Assembly: GCF_900090205.1 (NCBI RefSeq)
Contig: NZ_LT607802.1
Coordinates: 3,241,923-3,305,922 of the forward strand
Source: Vogesella sp. LIG4
GTDB taxonomy: Bacteria > Pseudomonadota > Gammaproteobacteria > Burkholderiales > Chromobacteriaceae
Reading direction: 5' to 3'
Length of the DNA stretch: 64,000 nucleotides
The notes under the pieces are model-generated. The model had not been told where the DNA came from, ran no database searches, and saw only the letters and a program-made list of their open reading frames with translations. A program made the translations under genes and the position numbers. The first letter of the stretch is position 1, and every line of letters begins with the position of its first letter. Positions 15,990 through 25,800 of this stretch are shown here, piece after piece.

Positions 15990-18825
15990 AGTCCGGATTG
16001 TCGATCGAGCAGAACTTGGCGTCGGTGGCTGGGGTGTTGTCCACGGCGGCCGGTGCCGCTGCCGGTGCTGCCTGTACCGCGTTCAGTTCGCCGCCACGGC
16101 CGGTGGATTTCTCCGCCGAGCTGGCGCCCAGGGTGCGCAGGTAGTAGGTGGTCTTCAGGCCGCGAATCCAGGCGTGCTTGTACAGCTCGTCCAGTTTCTT
16201 GCCGGAGGCGCCAGCCAGGTACAGGTTCAGCGACTGTGCCTGGTCGATCCACTTCTGGCGGCGGGAAGCCGCTTCCACCAGCCAGCGCGGGTCGATTTCG
16301 AACGCGGTGGCGTAGATGGCTTTCAGCTCGGCCGGTACGCGGTCGATGCGGCCCAGGCTGCCGTCGAAGTATTTCAGGTCGGCAACCATCACTTCGTCCC
16401 ACAGGCCCAGTTTCTTCAGGTCGCGCACCAGGTATTCGTTGGTGACGGTGAATTCGCCGGACAGGTTGGATTTCACAAACAGGTTCTGGTAGGTCGGCTC
16501 GATGGACGCGGATACGCCAATGATGTTGGCGATGGTCGCGGTCGGGGCGATGGCCAGCACGTTGGAGTTGCGCATGCCGTGTTTGGCCACGCGCTCGCGC
16601 AGCTTGCTCCATTCCATACGTTCGCTGCGATCCACTTCCAGGTAGCCGCCGCGCTCTGCCGCCAGCAGGTTGATGCTGTCGTGCGGCAGGATGCCGCGAT
16701 CCCACAGGCTGCCCTTGTACGACGGGTAGCGGCCACGCTCTTCGGCCAGTTCGGTGGAGGCGAGGTAGGCGTAGTAGGCCACGGCTTCCATCGATACGTC
16801 GGCGAACTCGACGGCAGCTTCGGAGGCGTAGGCCACGCGCAGCTGGTGCAGGCAGTCCTGGAAGCCCATGATGCCCATGCCTACCGGGCGGTGCTTCAGG
16901 TTGGAATTACGCGCCTTTTTCACCGGGTAGAAGTTGATGTCGATCACGTTGTCCAGCATGCGCAGCGCTACGCGTACGGTTTGCTGCAGCTTGTCGGTGT
17001 CCAGCTCCAGGCCGGCCGCGCCTTGCTTCAGGTGGCGCGACAGGTTTACCGAACCCAGGTTGCACACCGCGATTTCGTCGTCGTTGGTGTTCAGGGTGAT
17101 CTCGGTGCACAGGTTGGAGCTGTGTACCACGCCCATGTGCTGCTGCGGGCTGCGTACGTTGCACGGGTCCTTGAAGGTGATCCACGGGTGGCCGGTTTCG
17201 AACAGCATGGTCAGCATCTTGCGCCACAGGGTCAGCGCCGGAATCTGCTTGAATACCTTCAGCTCGCCGCGCTTGCCTTTTGCTTCGTAGGCGGTGTAGG
17301 CCTTTTCGAATTCCTTGCCCACCAGGTCGTGCAGGTCCGGGCATTCGGACGGCGACAGCAGGCTCCACTCGCCAGCTTCCATCACGCGCTTCATGAACAG
17401 GTCCGGAATCCAGTTGGCGGTGTTCATGTCGTGGGTGCGGCGGCGGTCGTCACCGGTGTTCTTGCGCAGCTCCAGGAATTCTTCGATGTCGGCGTGCCAG
17501 GTTTCCAGGTAGGCACATACCGCGCCCTTGCGCTTGCCGCCCTGGTTTACCGCCACGGCGGTGTCGTTCACCACTTTCAGGAACGGCACCACGCCCTGCG
17601 ATTTGCCGTTGGTGCCCTTGATGTGCGAGCCCATGGCGCGCACCGGGGTCCAGTCGTTGCCCAGGCCGCCGGCGAACTTGGACAGCAGCGCGTTTTCCTT
17701 GATGCCTTCGTAGATGCCATCCAGGTCATCGGCGATGGTGGTCAGGTAGCAGCTGGACAGCTGGCTGCGGCGGGTGCCGGAGTTGAACAGCGTCGGGGTG
17801 GACGACATGAAGTCGAAGCTGGACAGCACGTTGTAGAACTCGATGGCGCGCTCTTCGCGGCTCACTTCGTTCAGTGCCAGGCCCATGGCCACACGCATGT
17901 AGAAAGCCTGCGGCATTTCGATGCGGGTGCCGTCCACGTGCAGGAAGTAGCGGTCGTACAGGGTCTGCAGACCCAGGTAGCCGAACTGCAGGTCGCGTTC
18001 CGGCTTCAGTGCGGCGCCCAGTTTCTTCAGGTCGTACTCGCCCAGTTTTTCATCCAGCAGCTCGGCGGCAATGCCTTTCTTGATGAAGTCCGGGAAGTAC
18101 AGCGGGTAGTGAGTGTCCATCTCGGCCTGGCTCACGGCCTCGCCGAGGATTTCCAGGCGGATATTGCCCAGCAGCAGGCGGGCGGTTACCAGGTCGTAGG
18201 CCGGGTCCTGCTCGATCAGCGCGCGGGCGGCCAGAATGGCGGACTTGTTGACTTCTTCTTCCGATACGCCGTCGTAGATGTTCTTCAGTGTTTCGGACAG
18301 GATGGCGTCCACGTCGGTGTTGGCCAGGCTTACGCAGGCGGCTTCGATGGTGCCGCGCAGGCGGGCGATGTCCAGCGGCAGCTTGCGGCCATCCTTGCGC
18401 ACCACGTTGATCTGGATCTGGTGCAGCGCTTCACCGCGGGCGGCGCGCTCCTGCGAGCGCTGTTCGCGGTACAGCACGTAGGCGCGGGCCACGTCGTGCT
18501 CGCCGGCACGCATCATGGACAGTTCCACCTGGTCCTGGATATCTTCGATGTGGATGGCGCCGCCTTCCGGCTTGCGGCGCATCAGCGCACTCACCACCAC
18601 CTCGGTAAGCTGGGCAACCTTGTCGCGGATGCTGGCGGAGTTCACGCTTTCTGCGCCCAGCACGGCCAGGAAGGCCTTGGTCACGGCGATGGAGATTTTC
18701 ACCGGCTCGAATGCAACAACGGCGCCGTTGCGACGAATGGTCTTGTACAGGCTGTAATCGGCCTGCGGCGCGGCGGCGCGACCCAGTTCGGCGGCGGTGT
18801 TCGCTTCGGTAGTGGTCAGTGGCAT
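15973..18825 (-). CDS. nrdA: Ribonucleoside-diphosphate reductase class Ia, alpha subunit
   Basis: This 950-residue catalytic subunit makes deoxyribonucleoside diphosphates. Two ATP-cone-like segments lead (YKTIRRNGAVVAFEPVKISIAV at about residue 27, and INVVRKDGRKLPLDIARLR at about 130); the second looks degenerate, as in Pseudomonas-type NrdA. Barrel motifs include SSCYLTTIADDLDGIYE, TEITLNTNDDEIAVCNLGSVNLS and APTATIANIIGVSASIEP. The flexible tail ends CSIDNPDCESCQ, providing the redox cysteine pair. The start at 18825 has GAGGGAAAG in front and gives the usual length; 79 further in-frame upstream codons look non-coding. The 3' end is partly duplicated just beyond the stop. Confidence 0.96.
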   Translation of the reverse strand: MPLTTTEANTAAELGRAAAPQADYSLYKTIRRNGAVVAFEPVKISIAVTKAFLAVLGAESVNSASIRDKVAQLTEVVVSALMRRKPEGGAIHIEDIQDQVELSMMRAGEHDVARAYVLYREQRSQERAARGEALHQIQINVVRKDGRKLPLDIARLRGTIEAACVSLANTDVDAILSETLKNIYDGVSEEEVNKSAILAARALIEQDPAYDLVTARLLLGNIRLEILGEAVSQAEMDTHYPLYFPDFIKKGIAAELLDEKLGEYDLKKLGAALKPERDLQFGYLGLQTLYDRYFLHVDGTRIEMPQAFYMRVAMGLALNEVSREERAIEFYNVLSSFDFMSSTPTLFNSGTRRSQLSSCYLTTIADDLDGIYEGIKENALLSKFAGGLGNDWTPVRAMGSHIKGTNGKSQGVVPFLKVVNDTAVAVNQGGKRKGAVCAYLETWHADIEEFLELRKNTGDDRRRTHDMNTANWIPDLFMKRVMEAGEWSLLSPSECPDLHDLVGKEFEKAYTAYEAKGKRGELKVFKQIPALTLWRKMLTMLFETGHPWITFKDPCNVRSPQQHMGVVHSSNLCTEITLNTNDDEIAVCNLGSVNLSRHLKQGAAGLELDTDKLQQTVRVALRMLDNVIDINFYPVKKARNSNLKHRPVGMGIMGFQDCLHQLRVAYASEAAVEFADVSMEAVAYYAYLASTELAEERGRYPSYKGSLWDRGILPHDSINLLAAERGGYLEVDRSERMEWSKLRERVAKHGMRNSNVLAIAPTATIANIIGVSASIEPTYQNLFVKSNLSGEFTVTNEYLVRDLKKLGLWDEVMVADLKYFDGSLGRIDRVPAELKAIYATAFEIDPRWLVEAASRRQKWIDQAQSLNLYLAGASGKKLDELYKHAWIRGLKTTYYLRTLGASSAEKSTGRGGELNAVQAAPAAAPAAVDNTPATDAKFCSIDNPDCESCQ

Positions 18826-19195
18826 TGTCTTTCCCTCGTGGTGGGGTGGTTGTTGGTATCGACCTGACGGCCCGCTGGCGGGCGGCCATGCCTGGTCCGC
18901 GGGTGCGGCGCCGGGCTGGCGGCCCGGTGGCGGCCTTGCCCAGGCAGATAAGCCGGACTTGGCGCGAGGTATAGCGGCTGGCTGTGGACAAATCTGTTGA
19001 AAAGCTGTGAGCCAGCTGTGCACAAACACAATATGGTGGGTCGGCACGTGAAAACGACGCAAATTCTAGTGGTGAAGAGGCGTCAGAACAAGTCTTGACA
19101 GCCGGGTGAAAAACCGGAATCCGCGCCAGTATTGGCTTGGCGGCCCGTTCTGTTTTTTTGTGAAGTTTTGATGTCGCGGTGGTGACAATGCCACA
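18826..19195. promoter_or_regulatory. nrdA: nrdA upstream region with DnaA-box-like and NrdR-box-like sites
   Basis: About 370 bases precede nrdA without a gene. TGTGGACAA (18983-18991) and TGTGCACAA (19018-19026) each resemble a DnaA box on the reverse strand with one or two changes. ACACAATATGGTGGGT (19026-19041) agrees at about 13 of 16 positions with my recollection of the NrdR box; I see no convincing second NrdR box at the usual spacing. DnaA and NrdR both control nrd genes in other bacteria. Confidence 0.35.
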
Positions 19196-19289
19196 TGCCT
19201 GATGCATCAAGGCTTTGCGGCATGTTCCGCATCAAGGCCGCAGCGGGCGCATTCTGCGTTGTGGCAATTTCGATACGCCCAAAACGCAA

Positions 19290-19315
19290 CAAGGGGCGGC
19301 ACAAGCCGCCCCTTG
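19290..19315. terminator. Terminator after pgeF
   Basis: CAAGGGGCGGC and GCCGCCCCTTG pair perfectly around ACAA. It lies 18 bases beyond the pgeF stop on the minus strand and could also act toward nrdA. Confidence 0.75.
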
Positions 19316-19332
19316 TACACAACATCTTGTGT

Positions 19333-20067
19333 CTACTTGAGCCAGATCAGACTGGCCATGCGGCCAGTCACGCGGTCGCGACGGTAGGAGAAGAAGCGCG
19401 CGCGGTCGATTACCGTGCAGTAGTCGCCTCCGTATACCTCGGCAATGCCCAGTGCGGCCAACCTTTGCCGCGCCAGCTGGTAGATGTCGGCCAGGTATTT
19501 GCCGTCTTCTATCGGGGTGAAGGCTTCCACGGCATGGATGTCGTGGGCAAGGAAGGCTTCGCGCACTTCCGGCCCCACCTCGAAGGCGTCCGGGCCGATG
19601 GCCGGCCCCAGGTAGGCGACAAGGTTGGCCGCAGGCTCGTTCATTGCCTGTACGGTGGCCTCGATCACCCCGCCGCACAGCCCGCGCCAGCCGGCGTGGG
19701 CGGCGCCCACCACCGTGCCGGCACGGTCGGCCAGCAATACCGGCAGGCAGTCGGCCGTCATGATGGCGCACACCGTGCCCGGTGTGCGGCTGAAACTGGC
19801 GTCGGCCTGCGGCTTGCTGCCCGGTGCCACGCTGGCAGCATCCACCACCACCGTGCCGTGCACCTGCTCCAGCCAGGCCGGCTCAGCCGGCAGGTGGTCG
19901 CGCAGCGTGGCGCGGTTGGCCGCCACGTTGGCCGCAGCGTCACCCACGTGGTCACCCAGGTTCAGGCTGTGGTACGGGGCAGGGCTCACACCACCGGCGC
20001 GGGTGGTGATCAGGCTGCCCACCCCGACCGGCAGCGGCCAGGCCGGGGAAATCCACTCATGGGACAT
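19333..20067 (-). CDS. pgeF: Peptidoglycan editing factor / purine nucleoside phosphorylase PgeF (laccase domain)
   Basis: This 244-residue multicopper-like (DUF152/YfiH) protein carries the metal-binding residues of the family in LEQVHGTVVV, IMTADCLPVLL and AAHAGWRGL. Members have been reported as purine nucleoside phosphorylase/adenosine deaminase-type enzymes and as factors that keep L-Ser out of peptidoglycan stems. The start overlaps the end of rluD by 11 bases, so the two are translated from one transcript, the same order as yfiH downstream of rluD in Escherichia coli. Three DUS-like 10-mers fall within this short gene (19453, 19624, 19927). Confidence 0.92.
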   Translation of the reverse strand: MSHEWISPAWPLPVGVGSLITTRAGGVSPAPYHSLNLGDHVGDAAANVAANRATLRDHLPAEPAWLEQVHGTVVVDAASVAPGSKPQADASFSRTPGTVCAIMTADCLPVLLADRAGTVVGAAHAGWRGLCGGVIEATVQAMNEPAANLVAYLGPAIGPDAFEVGPEVREAFLAHDIHAVEAFTPIEDGKYLADIYQLARQRLAALGIAEVYGGDYCTVIDRARFFSYRRDRVTGRMASLIWLK

Positions 20068-21184
20068 AGTGCACCTCTACGTCGTAATCGTCGTCGTCCC
20101 AGTCATCGTCATCATCGTCGCTGTCGCTCTCCGCGGACTTCAGCGCCTGTTTGGCGCTGGCAGCGGCCAGCTTTTCTTCCGCCTCGTTGCGCAGCACTTC
20201 CAGCACGGCTTTCATATCGTCCGGCAGCGGCGCCTTCCAGCTGCGGGTGATGCCGGTGGCCGGGTGCACCAGCGCCAGGGTGTAGGCATGCAGCGCCTGG
20301 CGATCCAGTGCCTTGATGGCGGCATCCACTGTCTCGCTGCCGTGGTGGCGCGGGTTGCCGTAGGTGGGGTCGCCCGCCAGCGGGTGCTTGGCTTCGCGCA
20401 TGTGTACGCGAATCTGGTGGGTGCGGCCGGTTTCCAGCTTGCACTCTACGTAACTGTAGTCCGCGTAGCGCTCCAGTACACGCAGGTGGGTGATGGCCGG
20501 CTTGCCGCCAAAGCGCACCACGGCCATTTTCAGGCGGTTGTGCGGGTCGCGGCCGATCAGGGTTTCGATCTTGCCGTCGTAGGGCACCACGCCGTTGGCG
20601 ATGCAGCGGTAAACGCGCTTCACGCTGCGCGCCTGCAGCTGCTGCACCAGGTTGGTCTGCGCCAGCAGGGTGCGCGCCACCACCATCAGGCCGGAGGTGT
20701 CCTTGTCCAGGCGGTGCACGATGCCGGCACGCGGAATCTTGGCCAGCTCCGGGTAGCGGTACAGCAGGCCGTTGAGCAGGGTGCCGCTCCAGTTGCCGGC
20801 GGCGGGGTGCACCACCAGGCCGGCCGGCTTGTTGACCACGATCAGGTGTTCGTCTTCGTAGATCACCGGGAACTCCACCGGCTCGGCCTGGAATGCCTGT
20901 TCATCCGGCGGGCGCACGATCTCCACGTCGATGACTTCGCCGCCCAGCAGCTTGGTCTTGCCGGCGACGACCTTGCCGTCCAGCTTGACCTTGCCGTCCT
21001 TGATCCATTGCGTCATGCGGCTGCGCGAGTAGTCGGGCAGCAGTTTGGAAAGCGCGCCGTCCAGGCGTTCGCCGCCCAGCTCATAGGGCACGGTCAGTTG
21101 CTTCAGCTCGACCAGGTCTTCGCCACCGGTTTCCAGGGAGTCGTCGTCCAGCAGCTCGTCGCCGAGCAGATCTTGTTCATTCAT
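20057..21184 (-). CDS. rluD: Ribosomal large subunit pseudouridine synthase D
   Basis: This 375-residue enzyme makes the conserved pseudouridines of helix 69 of 23S rRNA. It has an N-terminal S4 RNA-binding domain (RLDGALSKLLPDYSRSRMTQWIKDGKV, about residues 40-66) and the catalytic HRLDKDTSGLMVVA with the nucleophilic Asp at about residue 157. LETGRTHQIRVHM and HPLAGDPTYG complete the fold. The C terminus carries an acidic extension (SDSDDDDDDWDDDDYDVEV) not usual in E. coli RluD. The gene is divergent from bamD and upstream of pgeF, a widely conserved arrangement. Confidence 0.95.
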   Translation of the reverse strand: MNEQDLLGDELLDDDSLETGGEDLVELKQLTVPYELGGERLDGALSKLLPDYSRSRMTQWIKDGKVKLDGKVVAGKTKLLGGEVIDVEIVRPPDEQAFQAEPVEFPVIYEDEHLIVVNKPAGLVVHPAAGNWSGTLLNGLLYRYPELAKIPRAGIVHRLDKDTSGLMVVARTLLAQTNLVQQLQARSVKRVYRCIANGVVPYDGKIETLIGRDPHNRLKMAVVRFGGKPAITHLRVLERYADYSYVECKLETGRTHQIRVHMREAKHPLAGDPTYGNPRHHGSETVDAAIKALDRQALHAYTLALVHPATGITRSWKAPLPDDMKAVLEVLRNEAEEKLAAASAKQALKSAESDSDDDDDDWDDDDYDVEVHYVP

Positions 21185-21308
21185 GGTGTGGATGCATGTT
21201 CTGCTAAAGGAGTGATTTTATAAGGTTTACACCATGCTTGTCCTGCCGATACCTGCTGCCATGCCGCGCGGGAGGTGGCAAGGCAGGTGCGCAAACGTTG
21301 GTTTTGGT

Positions 21309-21314
21309 TATAAT
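21309..21314 (+). promoter_or_regulatory. bamD: Possible -10 element of the bamD promoter
   Basis: A perfect TATAAT stands 28 bases before the bamD ATG. No clear -35 hexamer is found at the normal spacing, so the promoter is only suggested. Confidence 0.4.
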
Positions 21315-21341
21315 CGTGCGCAGTCTAAACAGGGACGCCTC

Positions 21342-22133
21342 ATGAAAAAACGCTTTGTAACCTTGCTCGTAGCCGCCTTGCTGGCGGGTTGCGCCACCCC
21401 CGACACCCAGGACGAAACCCGTGGCTGGGGTGTTGAACGCATCTACTCCGAAGCGCACGACGAGCTCAACAGCGGCAACTACACCCATGCCGTGAAGCTG
21501 TACGAGGCCCTGCAGTCGCGCTTCCCCTACGGCAAGTACGCTCAGCAGGCGCTGATGGAACAGGCCTACACCCACTACAAGGACAACGAGCCGGAACTGG
21601 CCGTTGCTGCGGCCAACCGTTTCATCCGCCTGTACCCGACGCACCCGAACGTGGACTACATGTACTACCTGAAGGGCCTGGTGTACTACAACGATGACGA
21701 CTCCTTCGTGTCGCGCCTCACCGGCCAGGACATGAGCGAGCGTGACCCGAAAGCGGTGCGCGATTCCTACGCCGCCTTCCGCGAGCTGGTAACCCGCTTC
21801 CCGCAGAGCAAGTACCTGGACGACGCCAACCAGAAGATGGAACGCCTGGTGAGCGCACTGGGCGGCAACGAAATGCACGTGGCACGCTACTACATGAAGC
21901 GTGGCGCCTGGATGGCCGCCATCACCCGCGCGCAGACCGTGGTGAAGGACTACTCCAACACCGGCTACAACGAAGAGGCGCTGGCCATCATGGTCGTTGC
22001 CTACGACAAGCTGGGCATGAAGGACCTGAGCCAGGACAGCACGCGCGTGCTGCAGACCAACTTCCCGCAGAGCCGTTACCTGCAGAACCCGTGGCGGCCG
22101 AAGGAAATGCCGTGGTGGAAGTTCTGGGGCTAA
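21342..22133 (+). CDS. bamD: Outer membrane assembly lipoprotein BamD (ComL)
   Basis: This 263-residue lipoprotein is an essential part of the BAM complex that inserts beta-barrel proteins into the outer membrane. The signal MKKRFVTLLVAALLAGC ends at lipidated Cys17. TPR-type repeats follow (YSEAHDELNSGNYTHAVKLYEAL, YAQQALMEQAYTHYKDNEPELA, and so on) and the family tail YLQNPWRP is present. I chose ATG 21342 because the signal peptide begins there. In Neisseria this protein is called ComL, for a reported link to competence. It is divergent from rluD and followed by a strong terminator. Confidence 0.95.
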   Translation: MKKRFVTLLVAALLAGCATPDTQDETRGWGVERIYSEAHDELNSGNYTHAVKLYEALQSRFPYGKYAQQALMEQAYTHYKDNEPELAVAAANRFIRLYPTHPNVDYMYYLKGLVYYNDDDSFVSRLTGQDMSERDPKAVRDSYAAFRELVTRFPQSKYLDDANQKMERLVSALGGNEMHVARYYMKRGAWMAAITRAQTVVKDYSNTGYNEEALAIMVVAYDKLGMKDLSQDSTRVLQTNFPQSRYLQNPWRPKEMPWWKFWG

Positions 22134-22179
22134 GCCCTGACCGTGTTCGCGCGCCAGCGTGAACACGGCACAAACAGAA

Positions 22180-22203
22180 ACGGCGCCGCAAGGCGCCGTT
22201 TTT
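22180..22203 (+). terminator. Terminator of bamD
   Basis: ACGGCGCC and GGCGCCGT pair around a GCAA tetraloop and are followed by a run of five T. It starts 46 bases after the bamD stop. Confidence 0.92.
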
Positions 22204-22225
22204 CATTGGTCGGGCAGGGTGCTTA

Positions 22226-22365
22226 GAGCCTGTTTACGATCTCGCGAGCTAGAGCGAGACAAGGCGAAAACGGCTGAGGAAGCGGAGTTTACACAGAGTA
22301 AATGAGCATTCCGAAGGCGTTTTCAACGCCGTATCGCCGACGCGCAGCAGATCGCAAACAGGTTC
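22226..22365. mobile_element. 140-bp MITE-like element at the end of the PII gene
   Basis: The ends are inverted repeats of 17 bp: GAGCCTGTTTACGATCT at 22226-22242 against AGATCGCAAACAGGTTC at 22349-22365, matching at 15 of 17 positions. The element is flanked by TTA on both sides, consistent with a 3-bp target duplication. The interior is an imperfect palindrome (GGCGAAAACG against CGTTTTCAACGCC) and codes for nothing. It looks like a non-autonomous transposable element or large REP-type repeat. The right-hand TTA is the PII stop codon on the minus strand. Confidence 0.7.
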
Positions 22366-22836
<471 letters not shown>

Positions 22837-22853
22837 CTAGTTGCGGGAATCCA

Positions 22854-25800
22854 ATGTCGCACATTCTCAAGCTGCGGGGCGGTGCCGCCCTGTCCCAGTT
22901 CCGACTTGAAAAACTCCTTCAGGCTGCACGCGAAGCCGGTCTACCCGACCTGACCATCGCCGCCGAATACTGGCACTTCGCCGAAAGCGACGCGCCGCTG
23001 AGCGAGCAGCAAGTCGCCGTCCTGGCAAAACTGCTGACCTATGGCGAGCCGCCGCTGGCGCAAGAGCCTGCCGGCGAACTGTTCCTGGTTACCCCGCGTC
23101 TGGGTACGCTGTCGCCGTGGGCCTCCAAGGCCACCGACATCGCCAGCCATTGCGGCCTGGAAATCATCCAGCGCATCGAGCGTGGCATCGCGTATCGCGT
23201 GCAGTCCGCCACCGCATTGAACACCGAGGCTCGCCAGCGTCTGGCGGGCCTCTTGCACGACCGCATGACCGAAACCGTGCTGTCCTCGCTGGACGAGGCC
23301 GACCGCCTGTTCGTGCACGTCGCCCCGCAAGCGCTGACCAGCGTGGACATCCTGGCCGGCGGCAAGGCCGCGCTGGATGCGGCCAACGCCGATATGGGCC
23401 TGGCGCTGTCGCCGGACGAAGTGGACTACCTGGTGGAAAACTTCATCAAGCTGGAGCGCAACCCCACCGACGTCGAACTGATGATGTTCGCGCAGGCCAA
23501 CTCCGAGCACTGCCGCCACAAGATCTTCAACGCCCAGTTCATCGTGGACGGCGAAGAGAAGTCCAAATCACTGTTCCGCATGATCCGCGACACCCACGAC
23601 GCGCACCCGCAGGGTACCCGTGTGGCGTACAAGGACAATGCTTCGGTGATCGACGGCGCCACCATCGAGCGCCTGTACCCGCAGCCGGGCAGTCACGCTT
23701 ACGCTTTCAGCGAAGAGCCGACCCACATCCTGATGAAGGTGGAAACCCACAACCACCCGACCGCGATTTCCCCGTTCCCCGGTGCTTCCACCGGTAACGG
23801 CGGCGAGATCCGCGATGAAGGCGCCACCGGCCGCGGCTCGCGCCCGAAGGCCGGCCTGACCGGTTTCACCGTATCCAACCTGAACATCCCGGGCTTCGAG
23901 CAGCCGTGGGAAAGCCCGGACTACGGCAAGCCGGGCCGCATCGCCTCCGCCCTCGACATCATGATCGAAGGCCCGATCGGCGGCGCAGCGTTCAACAACG
24001 AATTCGGCCGCCCGAACCTCACCGGCTACTTCCGCACCTTTGAAGAAGACTTCCAGGGCGAGCGTCGCGGCTACCACAAGCCGATCATGATCGCCGGCGG
24101 CCTGGGCAGCATCCAGGAACAGCAGATCTTCAAGAACGAGATTCCGGAAGGCGCACTGCTGATCCAGCTAGGCGGCCCCAGCCTGCTGATCGGCCTGGGC
24201 GGCGGCGCGGCATCCTCCATGGATACCGGCGCCAACAGCGAAAACCTGGACTTCGACTCGGTTCAGCGCGGCAACCCGGAAATCGAACGCCGCTGCCAGG
24301 AAGTGATCGACCGCTGCTGGCAGCGCGGTGCGGCCAACCCCATCGTGTCGCTGCACGACGTGGGCGCCGGCGGCCTGTCCAACGCCTTCCCGGAGCTGGT
24401 GAACGACGCCGGCCGTGGCGCCATCTTCCAGCTGCGCAAAGTGCACCTGGAAGAAAAGGGCATGACCCCGATGCAGATCTGGTCCAACGAATCGCAAGAG
24501 CGTTACGTGCTGGCCATCCTGCCGCAGGACCTGGATACCTTCACCCAGATCTGCGAACGCGAGCGCTGCCCGTTCGCCGTACTGGGCGTGGCCACCGATG
24601 ACGGCCACCTGCAGGTACGCGACGACCACTTCGACAACAACCCGGTGGACATGCCGCTGAACGTGCTGCTGGGCAAGCCGCCGCGCATGACCCGCGACGT
24701 GAAGAGCAAGGCCGTGACCACCGCCGCGTTCAACGCCGCACAGTACCAGCTGAAGGAGTCGGCCTACCGCGTGCTGCGCAACCCGACCGTGGCCGACAAG
24801 AGCTTCCTGATCACCATCGGCGACCGTACCGTGGGCGGCATGACCGCGCGCGACCAGATGGTTGGCCCGTGGCAGGTACCGGTGGCCGACGTGGCCGTGA
24901 CCACCATGGGCTTCAACACCACCCTGGGTGAAGCCATGGCCATGGGCGAACGCACCCCGACCGCGCTGTTCGACGCCCCGGCCTCCGGCCGCGTGGCAGT
25001 GGGCGAATCGCTGCTGAACCTGGCTGCGGCCAACGTGGGCGAGCTGGGCAACGTCAAGCTGTCCGCCAACTGGATGGCCGCTGCCGGCCACCCGGGCGAA
25101 GACGCCAACCTGTACGCCACCGTGCAGGCGGTATCCGACATCTGCCAGCAGATCGACGTGAGCATTCCGGTAGGCAAGGATTCGCTGTCGATGAAGACGG
25201 TATGGCAGGACGGCGGCGAGAAGAAAGCCGTTACCGCACCGCTGTCGCTGATCATCTCCGCCTTCGCACCGGTAGCCGATGTGCGCAAGACCGTTACCCC
25301 GCAGCTGCAGGCCGCCGACAGCGCACTGCTGCTGCTGGACCTGGGCGCCGGCAAGAACCGCCTGGGCGGTTCGGTATTCGGCCAGGTATGGAAAGACATG
25401 TCCGGCCAGGCGCCGGACGTGGACAGCGCCGAACAGCTGGCTGCCGCCTTCACCGTGATCCAGTCGCTGGTGGACGATGGCAAGCTGCTGTCCTACCACG
25501 ACCGTTCCGACGGCGGCCTGTTCGCCACCGTGGCCGAAATGTGCTTTGCCGGCCACCTGGGTGCGCAGATCGAGCTGTCGGTACTGACCGGCGGCGATGC
25601 GGCCAACGTCAACGCCGCGCTGTTCAACGAAGAACTGGGCGCGGTACTGCAAGTGGCTGCCGACGAGATTGACAACGTGCTCAAGCGTTTCGACATCATG
25701 GGCCTGTCGCAGCTGGTAACCGTGATCGGCACCCCGTCCGACGACGGCGTGCTGCGCCTGGTGCACGGCGATGCCGAACTGTTTGCCGAAAGCCGCGTTG

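Noticed and set aside
15841..18867. A roughly 1000-codon open frame on the plus strand opposite nrdA
   Set aside because: It is antisense to a complete, well-conserved NrdA and its translation is low-complexity (Val/Gln/His/Gly-rich), a typical artefact of high-G+C codon use.
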